From positions 235,784 through 299,783 of the forward strand of contig VZRS01004409.1 in NCBI GenBank assembly GCA_013398055.1: DNA of 64,000 nucleotides. Reading direction: 5' to 3'. Each line of letters begins with the position of its first letter. Within the stretch, counting starts at the first letter, position 1. The position numbers and the translations under genes are program-made. The notes beneath the pieces are model-generated. The model was given only the letters and a program-made list of their open reading frames with translations, searched no databases and was not told where the DNA came from. Below are positions 45,601 through 57,600 of the stretch, piece after piece. The DNA is from Ifrita kowaldi (Eukaryota; Chordata; Aves; Passeriformes; Cinclosomatidae).

Positions 45601-48600
45601 GTTGATAATTGTCACCAAATTGTTACACCAGACCTTAACAGCAATTAACTTTTTAATTATAGCAACCAATTCTTCTTTATGAAATTATTAAATTATAGCA
45701 ATAAAAGGGCAATATCGTGTCTTTCAACAGTTTTTTCTGTATTCACATGAAATTGTAAACATCTTCAAGCTCAACTTTGAGCTTTTAAGCTTAACCAGTC
45801 CACTAATGTAATGATGTAACTTGCTTACTGAAAAAGCAGATTTTCTATACTCCTACCATTTTAATAATCCAGACAGATTGACCTAAATCCTGCATGATAA
45901 AAATGGGAAAATCAGTGACAGTACAGAAGTACACAAGTACACCTTGTTCTTCTGGAAAACATGTCTGTGAAACCATAGAAACTGACAAAGAAATTTTGAA
46001 GTGCAATGTCTAAATCCAATGTTTAAATCTATCAAGGCTACAAACAAGAAATGTTACTTTAAAGGTAACCGCAGAATCCTGGGACATCAGTAGCCAGCAC
46101 TACTTCAGGAAGAAGCCTAAAGATGACAGCAGACAATTTTGTGACACACCTTGGTTTTTTTAAGACCATCACACTTACCTCTTCCGTTACCTCCAATGCA
46201 CTACTCTGTTTTCATTGTTATGTACAAAAGGTAACTTGCTGTAAGAAAACTTGTTGACTGTGAGACCCATAAAGAAGCTCTGGAAAACTTCACTGGTGCA
46301 GTCAAAATGCTGCTGTTCATTCTATCACCTCTAAATAACCACAAGTGGCTAACCAGCTCCTGAACGATTCATCTCCAAGTTGCCAGCTTTTCCAGTTAAA
46401 CATGCAATTCTTCACAGGCCAGCAACACGTGACAGCTCTAAGAAAGCATCTTGGGTGAATTACGAGAAAAAGGTACCTGGCCTGCCAAATTGCTAACAAA
46501 AGAGTAAGAAAGAGAAAATGCAAACGCGTAGAGGTTTTCACCTACTCCGTCAGAATCCCGTCCGCAGTGTCCCGTCCCTCCGGGGTGTCCCAGAACACTC
46601 TGGCTGTCAACTTGTTGGGCTCCGCGGTTTTCTCCTTCACGCTTGGGCACTGGATCCTTGGAGGTTCAGTATCTGTTGAAATAAATGTCACAGAAAAGGG
46701 CACTGGAGCATCTGCTAGAGCTGAGCATTTTCTTCACAGCTCCTTGCCTGCTGTCAGGGTAACCCAGGACCACCTCCAGCTGGCCTCCTCAGCACTGGAT
46801 CCATCCCAGCGAAGGCACATGAAGCCTCCACTTCTCAACTTTTTGTAAGAAGAGATGACAATGATCAGCCCTTTGCAATGCAAAAAACCCAACTAAAAGT
46901 AGTTACTGTAAATTTCTTTACACAGTTCAGCTAAAAAGTAATGTAGACAAATGGATGGTTTTGAACTCCAAGGAGGGATGTCCAAGATCCTACCCAGAGA
47001 GCCTGGATGTTCTGTTTCTCTGCATTCTTTTCTTTGCCCATCTGTGCAGTAGATAATATAACTAAGAGCATTTTTAAAGCACACTGAAAATCAATCTCTC
47101 TCTGCATGGTAACTTTGCATGTTACTCTTAACATGCTGGTTACTTTTCCTGCAATAATGGCAAAATGAGAAACAACAGAAGACTGGCACAATTACCATTT
47201 TGAGGAGAATCAACGCTGCATTTGATTTCTTCCTAGTAACTCTTATACTAATGTCTTACATCAGTAGTCAGCACTACTAGGACAAGCATCCTATCAATAC
47301 AATCCCAGGATGTGACAAAAGGATGACTTAGCTTGGTGACAAGCCATTAACCACAACCTCTGTTATACAATCAGCAGGAAAAGGCAGTATTTCCAGAAGA
47401 AAAGACAGTGACATTTGTCAATCTTCTACAGGAAAGTATCCAGTTCAATATATATTACAGTGCATTAAAGATATAATGAAAATACTATTCAAGTGAGTAT
47501 TGGCATTTTTAGCGAACTGATAACCAAAACCAGCTGTACATTGATTTTTCTTTCAATCAAAACTATTTCAGCAACATGAGGGATATCCTGCCTCTTATAG
47601 GGTGGGGACAGGAGACAGTCTGCTTTGTTAGGACAGAATACTCACTAACTGTAAGGACTTCTGTAAGTGACTGCTGGAACATACCTAATTTTAAAAATGT
47701 GTCTTTTTTACCCCTTTTAATGCATACCTGCTTCACTGCTGGAAGGCCTTATACCTTTCCTCCATGGACCTTCACTGCTGCACTGCAAAGCCCACATAAT
47801 TTTGTGCAAAAATGCTAAGCAGTGCAACTGCAGTATAAAGGGGTAGAGGAAAGCCCCTTGTTTTTAAGAGCACTTTAAGTTCAGGTCTGAAGTAATTTTA
47901 GCCATACTTGATGCCAAAAGCTGTGGAATTCCCAGGCCACTTCCATGATGTGAAGTTCACCAGCCCATGCCTCTGATCACACGTAACATCCCTACTGTGC
48001 ACAGTGCAACTAATTGTTTGTATATTAAAGGAAGAAATTAGCCTTTTTGCCTTTGTATTTCATTGCTCCCCTCACCCTAATTTCCCTCCTCAGCTGAAAG
48101 TGAGCTGTTCAGCCAGTCCTCTCCTGGCCACTATGTAGGCTGCAGTTCTGTAACTTCTGAATTACACTAAGGAACAAGTGTTTAACTGCAAACTTCATTA
48201 TACTGTTAGAATTATGTCTGGTCACAACTATGTCTGTGATGTCTGGTCACAAAAAACTCTCTATCCTACCTATGAAGAGGTCAAAATACAACTTTATTAA
48301 GCAGTCTGCTAACAGCACATCTCACTATGTGCATATAGGAACCGTGTGCATACAAGGTTTGAAGGAGCCTTCTCTGAACTATGTGGTATTACCACAACTT
48401 AAATCTTAGTATTACTTTTACTGGGTTACTTAGGACTTGTAACCCTAGGCAACAATTGGGGCTTCATACCCTGTGCAACAACTACCCTGCATTTTTAGAA
48501 TAAAAAAGAAGTGTTAGTGCTAACTTAGCCTCTTTTCTTTGCAGCTTAAGGTAATAGCTTTCTTTGCTCTGCAAGACAGTATCCTTCGTAATAAGCACAA

Positions 48601-51600
48601 CATCTCTGCAAAGAGATGAGCTTCTGAAAGTGCCAGGAAATGCAGAGGACAATATTTTATCATTTCCAAACTTAAAAGGTTTGTTTTTCTTCCTCTGCCC
48701 ACACCACTGAGAACGACAAAGCTTGTTTTTGCATACAAAAACGAGAGACACCTTGAAACAAACAGTCTAGACCTAAGCAGCTCATTTCTACATTTGTACA
48801 CCACCAAATAACAGGAAACCTGAAAAACATTTTATGAACATCAGGCCACAGTGGAGAGGCTCCAAAGCCATTTGCCAACCTAGACTGAGCCACAGGCATT
48901 CTGAGGAAAACCAAGTTATCATACACACAAAACACTAAGCACAAACATTCTATCACCCACATGCTTTAAATTACTGGTAGCCATTTCATATGGCCAAAAA
49001 ATACTTTTCTTTGTGGGTGGCTGTTGAAGCTTTTATCAGAGGCTTCCCAGAAACAAGAGCAGCAGGCTGAGACTTCACTATGTGCTAAAATTCCACCAGT
49101 AGTCAGGGAAGTTAAATCTCAATATTTGTTTATCTCTCTTTTGATTTTATGTATATAGAAACACTACTTCCAGTTGAGGTCCCCAGGAGATCAGTGACTA
49201 TGTAATCAAAATTGCTGGCATGACTCGAGTGAACTAGGATGAAATTTAAATTAGCTCACTGCAACCATGCTGGTAACTACAATCCATTCGCATTCTCTGG
49301 ATATATTTGAAGACCATGATCCCAAAGAAGAAAAACAGTTCAGACTACAGGTTTGCTTTCAAACCTGTTTTTAATCACTAAGCAGAAGAGAGTGTGACAG
49401 ACTCCAGCACACAGAACGTGCTGAAAGAGCTGCACAGTAATGACAGGCTACCAAAGAGTCACTCAGGAATCAGCAAAGGCTGCTACAACCTTTGTAAAGT
49501 GCTGGCCATTTACACCAGACTCATCTTTATTAAAGTGATAATGCTTGGAGCTCCTGAGTAAGAAAGATACTCACTCTGGACTGAAAGTACCGAGTGACAG
49601 AGCCTTGCACCCTTGGAAAACTGTTCTCTGCTTCTTTAAGAGGGACAATTGCTTTCTCACCTTATAAACTGGATAAAAAAGGCCTTTTGGAATTTATGTG
49701 TGCAGGACTCGGGCACTGGCAGGTACCTCCTGATGTAGACTTCCCGGGATGCAAACCCAGCACCCCACTTACCAACGCAGGCTGCTGGCCGGCCACTCCA
49801 GACTTTGTTGTCCATGCAGGAGACGATGCGGTCCCCCTTCAGCTGGTACCCTGGGGAGCAGTAGTACTCACACCTCGAGCCAAAGTAGGCACCATCCACA
49901 CACTTGAAGCCTCCGTTGGTCGGCATGGACAGGGTAGGGCAGCGCTTTTCTGGAAAAGCAAACGAAGACTTCTGGAGACCTGTTAAGCTCCCTTTACAGT
50001 AAGGTAAATGTAGGGTATTACACAGAAATAAAGACACAGCTGGCAAACAAGTGGGAGAAACTCTTGCTCCATGTGAGGTTTTTCCACACTGTTCTTATTA
50101 GCCGCATTTCAAATTTAACATAAGCGTTAAATCCTTATATGAGAAAAGGGATGACAAGTACCTATTCCTCTCTTCTCAGAAAATGTTTTACTGCAAGAGC
50201 CCATTTAGACACCTGATACAAATTGTGTCAACTTAGAAAGTCTAAGATGGGCAGTATTTTAAAACAGTTTTATGGCTCTGTCAAATCAAAATCCCACATT
50301 CATAGAATATTCCCTATCTGCCAAGAGTGTTTGTACCACTCAGATACATATTATGTCATGTACCCCTGTAAGATCCTCAACAAACTAACTTACATATCCA
50401 AGCATACTGCCAACCTTTAAAACAACAATAACAACCCAAAGATCAGTTTCAAAGGCAAATAAGAATTTACTGTCTGCTGAACCCGGAGCACAAGTCACAC
50501 ACACAGAGATTTTGTAGCCACTTACGTTTGCACAGCACCTTCCCAGACCAGCGTTTGCTTGACTGACAAATCAGCTGCTGAGGGCCATGCAGTTCGTAGC
50601 CTTTTTGACAGCGAATATCACATCTCGTGCCCAATACATTCTTGTAATATTCCCCTTGAGGTGTCCTGCAGTTTGCATAACCATGTTTCACTTTAATGGG
50701 GGAGCACCACGGTGTTTCTGGCACAGAGAAGAAAAAAACCCCACACATAGCAATTAGAAAAACTAACTGTTAAAGTTGATACACAAATATAAAATCACTT
50801 TACTTAACCAAGGTCACAGAGGAGAAAATGAAAAAATCTCATATTTAAATGCCACCAATCCTCAAAGTGGAGAAGACTACAGAGGTGCACTTACACACGA
50901 GGAGGTCAGCCCTTAAAAGACTGGCAGCTCCTTTTTTTTATGACAAGCATTAAAGATTGTAGCCATTAGATTGGAGAGGTTGAGAGGGCACGTGGGGTTT
51001 TCACTATGCTTTTTGTCCATGGAATAAGTGTGCCACCATGTGGGCAATTTGATGACAAGTGGGCCATTTTTCCCTCCTGAATTTAAGCAGACTCATCTAA
51101 CTGCTCTTTGAAAAGAGAAGTTTGCATTAGGAACACCTTGGTCTAGCTGCAGTTGTCAGCTTTCCACATGTAGATCTCTTAGTGCTCATTTAAAAACAAT
51201 TAAGTTCTCCTTCCATAATAATCTGTGCCTTGCAAAACTCAGCGACAGTTCAAGCTCTCCCACAGTTAGAAGATATCACTTACATAAATCATACTGCCAA
51301 TATGCCAAGTTGAACCTGCTCAAACTGAACCTTTATTAACTGGCCAGGGCTACACTGTAAAATACTCAGGATACGGGTACCCCCACCTTGTGAGGATTTA
51401 CCACCACACTGTGGTTGCTGATGGGCACAGTATCAAGTAGAAAGTTCCCTTCCCAGCCAACGTCTCACATCCTTTGTTTAGCTTTGATAACAGGCTGCAC
51501 CAAGAAATCGGGCAGCTTCCCGATAGGAGTTTCCTACTACACAAGGAGTGACTAAGCCTGCTGCTTTCTCAGCTCCAAGACTGGAAAAGGACATATTGGG

Positions 51601-54600
51601 GGAGGAGAGAGGAAGAAAGGGAGGGACTGCAATTCAAAAAGAGAAGGATGACAAGCCCTGAAATCCTGTGTGACAGTGTGTTACATGAGGGAGGGGCATG
51701 AAAAAACTTGAATTTTGCAAGAAGGATGGAAAAAAAACCCTAAACAAACAAAACACCTGAGTTTTAGCCTTCATACTCACAAAGCCACAAACAACAATAA
51801 AAAAAAAATTCTAAATCATCTTTGGCAGATGTTCACTTCTAGCTCTTAATGCCCATAGTTATTAAGTACATTTTCCTGTACTAGTTGGATCAGCTCCACA
51901 CATAAATAAACAAAAATGAATACAGCATTTTCACACATGGGGTATTTATATTCAGTGTACTATGTCTCTAGGACATATTCACACTTTCGCAGTGGAAACT
52001 ACACTCTATCCCTGTATTTTGCAGCGCTGGTCCTGAGTCAACACAATAGCACCTGCAAACTAAAATCAGAGACTAATTATCAATCTTTTGCCTAGACCAG
52101 GGGCGCATTTCCTCTACACTAGTCCGTTTCTGAAGCACTAGTACTGTGATATGCTTATTTTTGTCTTTCACCAATACCAGTGAAAACCCTTTACAAAGAT
52201 GTGTAAGTGACTATTCCCAGTGTCAGCAAATACACAGTCACTGAGGCACAGGACACAAGCAGGCCAGCACCCCTCAGGTTAAGGGTAAAGTACAGTTCAG
52301 CTTCTTAAGCAGGCCAGTCTAACAGCACCCCTCAGGTTAAGGGTAAAGCACAGTTCAGCTTCTTGGCTCAGCCACACAGTCATCCCAGTCCTGTTTCTTC
52401 CCATCTAAAAGCCTGTTTTCTGAATGTCAAATACATCCTCTGCTGTTTACCTTACAATCATGCAAAGTGTTTTGGTAGAGAGTGGGTTTTGGTTTGAGGT
52501 TTGATTTTTTTAGAACTGTTTCCTGTCCTTCACCCTAATCTCTATCCTACAGATCCCAAAAGACATTTAAAAAATCCCCACACCCACCGACTTGGGGCAT
52601 TTTGTTGAGGGGCTGTATCACAGTGGCTCCCATTTTTCATGCTTGCTGTGCAGAAAATTAAAACTCAGACAACAGATGAGGAGTGTGAGCTAATGGGAAC
52701 AGAAGTCAACTAGCTACTGCTGAATTAATGCATGATGCCAGCAGCCATCACCTCTGCCCACTCTCGGCTGGCGGGGAAGCTACACCTCTGGGATTCCCAG
52801 CCTCTGTCTCATTCACCTTCTTGGAAAAATCCTACTCTTGAGCTTTCCCATAAATCTCCTCTTCAGTGGTCTCATGCCCAAACTTTCCAGCTTTTCTGTC
52901 CCACTTTCTCCTCCCATGCCCTGAGATCTTAAACTTCAATTTATTTACACACCCAAGCTTATAAGATCTCCTTAACTAAGAAAGAGGCCTTGGTTTTTCT
53001 ACAGAAGGGCTTAAACCTGAAGTTACTAAGACAACACTGACTGAAAGTGCAGGACTGGGGGGAATGAAAACTCATTTGGGCTGAGCTTTCACCCCAGCCA
53101 GTTACATAATCCTTCAGCAAATCAGTTCAAGGTACTTATGCCTCGGGTTTTCCACATGTATAAACTCCAAATGCACATCGCTGACTTCCTTTGTAAAAGC
53201 TGTTACGACAAACATGCTTTGCAACATGATCAAGAGGCTAATAATAACAAAACAGAGGGCAAATAAGCTGTTTCAGGTATTGCAAATTGCCTGAGCTTTT
53301 GTGCAAATTTTTGTGGTTTTACAAACACGCTTAAGAGCTGTCCATATATTTAAAAAAAAAAAGTGGCTAACAGCTAAGAAATGCAGATTAATGCACAAAC
53401 ACAATACTGAAAATGAAAAAGCCCTTCCTGTAGGGTCAATGCAGCTACAGTGGTTTACAGAGAGAAACAAAGCAAGCTCCTAGACAGGGAAAAATGCATT
53501 TTATACTGCACCAAACGATTCTGCCAGAAAGAAAAACAAAAGCAAACATGCTTTTGGATGCAGATAACTTGAAGAGCTTAGGAAGAACATCTGTTTGATT
53601 TAAAACATTATAATGCTTACTCTAGAACTGATCGTGATTAGAAGAAAATGGGTGAGGCAGGGTTTACAAGCTATTTACAAATATCAGGGTTTAAACCAAC
53701 TGATACTGCTGGGAAAAAACCCAGCTAACTTGAAAAACACATCAAACGATACAAAAAAGTTTTAGATCAAAGTTTGTTTGTTTTTAAGTGAAGGCACATA
53801 CTGCTTTTCAAAGGCGAAGCAGCTACATGGAGCACTTGTGGAATATTAGGTTTGTGTGAGGCCCCAAGGGGTTACACAAGCTGCTCCCTGCCTCAAGGCA
53901 AGATCAGCCATGTTCCTGAAGGCTTTGGGGATTATAAAACCTAGAGGTTTTCCAGACACCTTTTCTGGAACTTCACCATCTGTACCAGTCTCTGCTCACC
54001 CAAATGAAATTTGAGTTTTAGCTACCAGGACTTCTAGACTGTTTTTTTGTTTGACAGAAAGTTTGCACTTCAGTGCAAACTCAAAATAACTAGAAAGTCC
54101 CTCAGCAATATAATAGCCTGAATTACCACTCGTGAGTAAAACATTCAAGAGACTCAATCCTGTGTTTGAAACCATGGGAAAACAGGCAGCAAACAGAAAT
54201 GACTGAAGCCCCAATGTTGCCTTTAGAGCAGAGGCTCCTGCTTGGTCATTACAGTATCTGAGACAACGTATTAGGAATGAGGATCACCAAAGCAGCGGCA
54301 CTGGAGCTGTGATGAACACAGGAACTGCTGTATTCAGGAAACCCTCCCTCAGGAAATATGACCACAGATGCCAAGTGGCAGGGAGGAAAGCACTTCCTAG
54401 AACATCATCTCCCCCAGCCCCTAGGTCCTGTTTAAACACCAGCCACAGCTGAGCCCTTCCTTCAAAAGCAGCATGGGAAGTAACCAGCTCTACTGCTGCT
54501 GGCTGCTACACCAGCCAACAGAGCTGAAGGTTCACCAGGGAGGAAGGGAAAAACTCCTTAAAAAAGGCTGTAAGCACAGAAAATCTTGGCAATGTTTCTC

Positions 54601-57600
54601 TGGAAAGCTAAGCAAGGGGGAAAACATCCAGATGAAGACAGAAGGGTTTAGTAGGAGGTCGATTTTCACCCCTCCCAGTAAACTGCGATGTTTTGTTTGC
54701 AGATGCCATAGAGGATGAATCTGTGTGCTCACTTGCACATGTGGGCAAAGAAAAAATCCAATGCTGCTTACATGTGTGAACATCAATTATGAAAATCCAT
54801 TTAATTCCTGTTACTGGTAAATTTTATTTGCTAAGCAAAGGGCCACACCCAAAATGCTGGACTGCACATCTGAGAAGAAGCTCTGAAGATTGCTACACAG
54901 CCCATTTTTCCTTGCTTTGTCTTTTTCCATCCCCTTCCCCCCAAAACCAACATAAAGAAGTATGCTAATGAAGAGTCAGCCTTTTCTGTTCCAATGCTTT
55001 ATACTCTTAGATCCACATTGTCTGTTCCTCAGCATTTGGCAGTAGTGCTTCCAAAGTTGGGGCAGTTTTTAATATCTGTGTGAACAAGTCATTATGTTTC
55101 ACTTACCCTGGTGACATTTTGGCTGACATGAGTATAATCCATTTTGGATCACCATACAAAAGGACTATACATCACCATACAGAACCCACATTTTAACTAC
55201 TTGCCTGCCCTGGCATTGATGCCATGATGATTTTTGTCTTTTCTTTTATACCCTTGTTATACCTTTTTACAGCTTTTGTATTCTTAGTGCTTTAGCCTAC
55301 GTTCTTGGACTTGTTTGCTAAGCTAGGAGACTCAACATTTTAGAGGTTTCATAGTTAGGGAGCAATAGGCCCCAGACCCCAAAGTCCTCTCCAGAACACA
55401 TTTTGTAAACTAAGGTAGAACCATCCAGGGGAAGGTTCCTTGGGGAGGGAGGGCTCATTTAAGCCTCTCATTGGGGAATTTTTGATAGATATGCTAATTA
55501 GTAAGACCTATAATGTTATACCAGATATTTTGGGGGGGTGTGCATTTTTGCAGTGTGCATTGAGGTGCATTTGAGCTGGATGTGGTGCACCTAAGGATCC
55601 TTAAAATAAATACCAAGGTAAAATCCCTTTTTCCCTTCTAACCATGTTTGCCTCTTGATTTTAAGACCAGGAAAAGGCATCAGCATGAACTGGCATTGAT
55701 TTATCTTCATGATTTCTGAACTTTTTGTCTACGTGTCTGCAGAGGATCACATACTAAAAGGCAAAGAAAAATGAGTTAACCTAAACAAAGCTTTAGAGAA
55801 CTGTTTGTGCACGTGTTTGAAAGCAAAATTTATACTGGAGTGTCGTAGGGGGTCTGATGCTGCACCAGTGTGCCACAACCTTCCTAGAGAGAGTGTTCTG
55901 CAAGGAGCAGCTCTTCTAGGGGCCAGGGCAAGCCTCCCTGGACAGCAGGGATTTCAGCAAGCGTAGCGATTTCTCAGCTACAAGTGATTTCAGCTCTTGA
56001 GATTCAGCTCTTTGTGAAGCCATCCGAGGCTAACACAGGGACAGAGAGACAGGGAGCCTTGTATGGCAGTTCCACAGAGGTACCTTTAATTGTCCAGCAG
56101 TCCCTGGCAAGGGAAAGCCAGGGACAGAAGCTCCCTGATTTCTCGGCCTTTTTATGGGAAAAGCAGGGGGTGGGGTAGAAACCAGTTAGCCAACTGGGTA
56201 CAAGGTATTACCATAAGGAAACAAGGCTTTCTGGGGGTGGTTCACTTGGTCACCATAACCTAGAGGTGGGCTGCCTATCTCTGAGGCGAGTCCTTTTGGC
56301 GTCACGTCTCTCTTCTCCAAGGGAGCACAGAGGGCTCTTGTGCCAAGAGTTCACAGCCCTTCTCACTGGAGTATTTTACTGGGAGGAGGATGAGTCATTT
56401 ATGAAAACAGCAACATAGTCATAAAAGCTGTGCTTCCCTTTGGCTGTTCATAAATGTCTGAATTATTTTATGACTTACCTCTCATATGGCCCATTGATTC
56501 TTTGCAAAGAATCAATAATGTACAACAAGACACCAATGGCCAGTATTTTCAAGTAATCAAAATGAAGACAACTCCAGCATGTCTATAGATTAATTTACTA
56601 AAAAGAAACACAGTTACCATTTAATGAAATGACAAATGAAATGCCAGGTTTCTTTAATGTTCAGGTTTCTGAGGATTTTTGGCAGAGGAGTGCAATATTG
56701 AGACAGAAGGAGACTTTTTAGAAAATGGATGTAGGAAAGGGAAGATTTACTGGTAGTGGCAAAAAACTTCTCACTCTTGCTGAATAGCAAAGTCTTCCAG
56801 AATAGGGAAGAAAACCTGAATTTACTTTATAGACATGCCAGTCCATTCACTCATCCAGCTACGTAATTTGGTTTTGAAACGTACACATTCATTCATTAAA
56901 CACACTTCAGTTGGCACTTCAGGTAGCAGGTGAACCTGAAACGCAATCAATTTTATGGAAAGAAAAAAGCAATGAAAATCAAGTTCTCTTGCATGTACTT
57001 CTATACATTACCATCAGTAAGTCCAGGTTTTGAGTCAGCTTATCATTGATGGCTTTGTTAGCATGTATGGAGAAGAAAGAGAAGCTCTTCCTGATTTTCA
57101 CGATTCAACAACCTGATCTCCCAGGAGCACAGGCAGTGCAAGTTACTTACTCAGGTGCATGGAAGAGTTGTGATCAGCACTTGGTCTAATTTCCGTTGTT
57201 AAAAACAGCAGAAATTAAATCTTGATCTAAATATCCATGAGAAAAACCATGGAGCTGGATCACCAAGATTTTAAAATCCATGAAAAGAAAAAAGAATGAA
57301 GCTTTCTGTCAGCAAGCAGTTGATCCTCTTTAGCACATAAGCAAAGCATTCACCTTTGTATCTACTGCGTGCATAAACATCCTCATCATCTTCAAGGAGT
57401 GAATATCCCGATCCTACAACACAAAATAAGAGAAAAAACACTGCAGCAAGAAAGGAAATATAAATCAAAAATAAAAGAAAGCTTTGAGAAAAGACATGCA
57501 AGATTAGGATGCAATAATCTATGCAATGTCATCAGCATGGGCTTCTCTGAAGCTCAGAGTCGTAGCAGACCCACTTTATAGTGAACTTGGAAGGGGCAAA

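Larger units (their letters stand above)
50718..57353 (-). other. SRPX: SRPX intron 2 (6.6 kb) with two solo LTRs
   Basis: Contains a direct duplication at 52257-52364 and two solo LTRs at 55217-55682 and 55841-56365, each listed separately. The rest is unremarkable AT-rich intron sequence. Confidence 0.8.
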
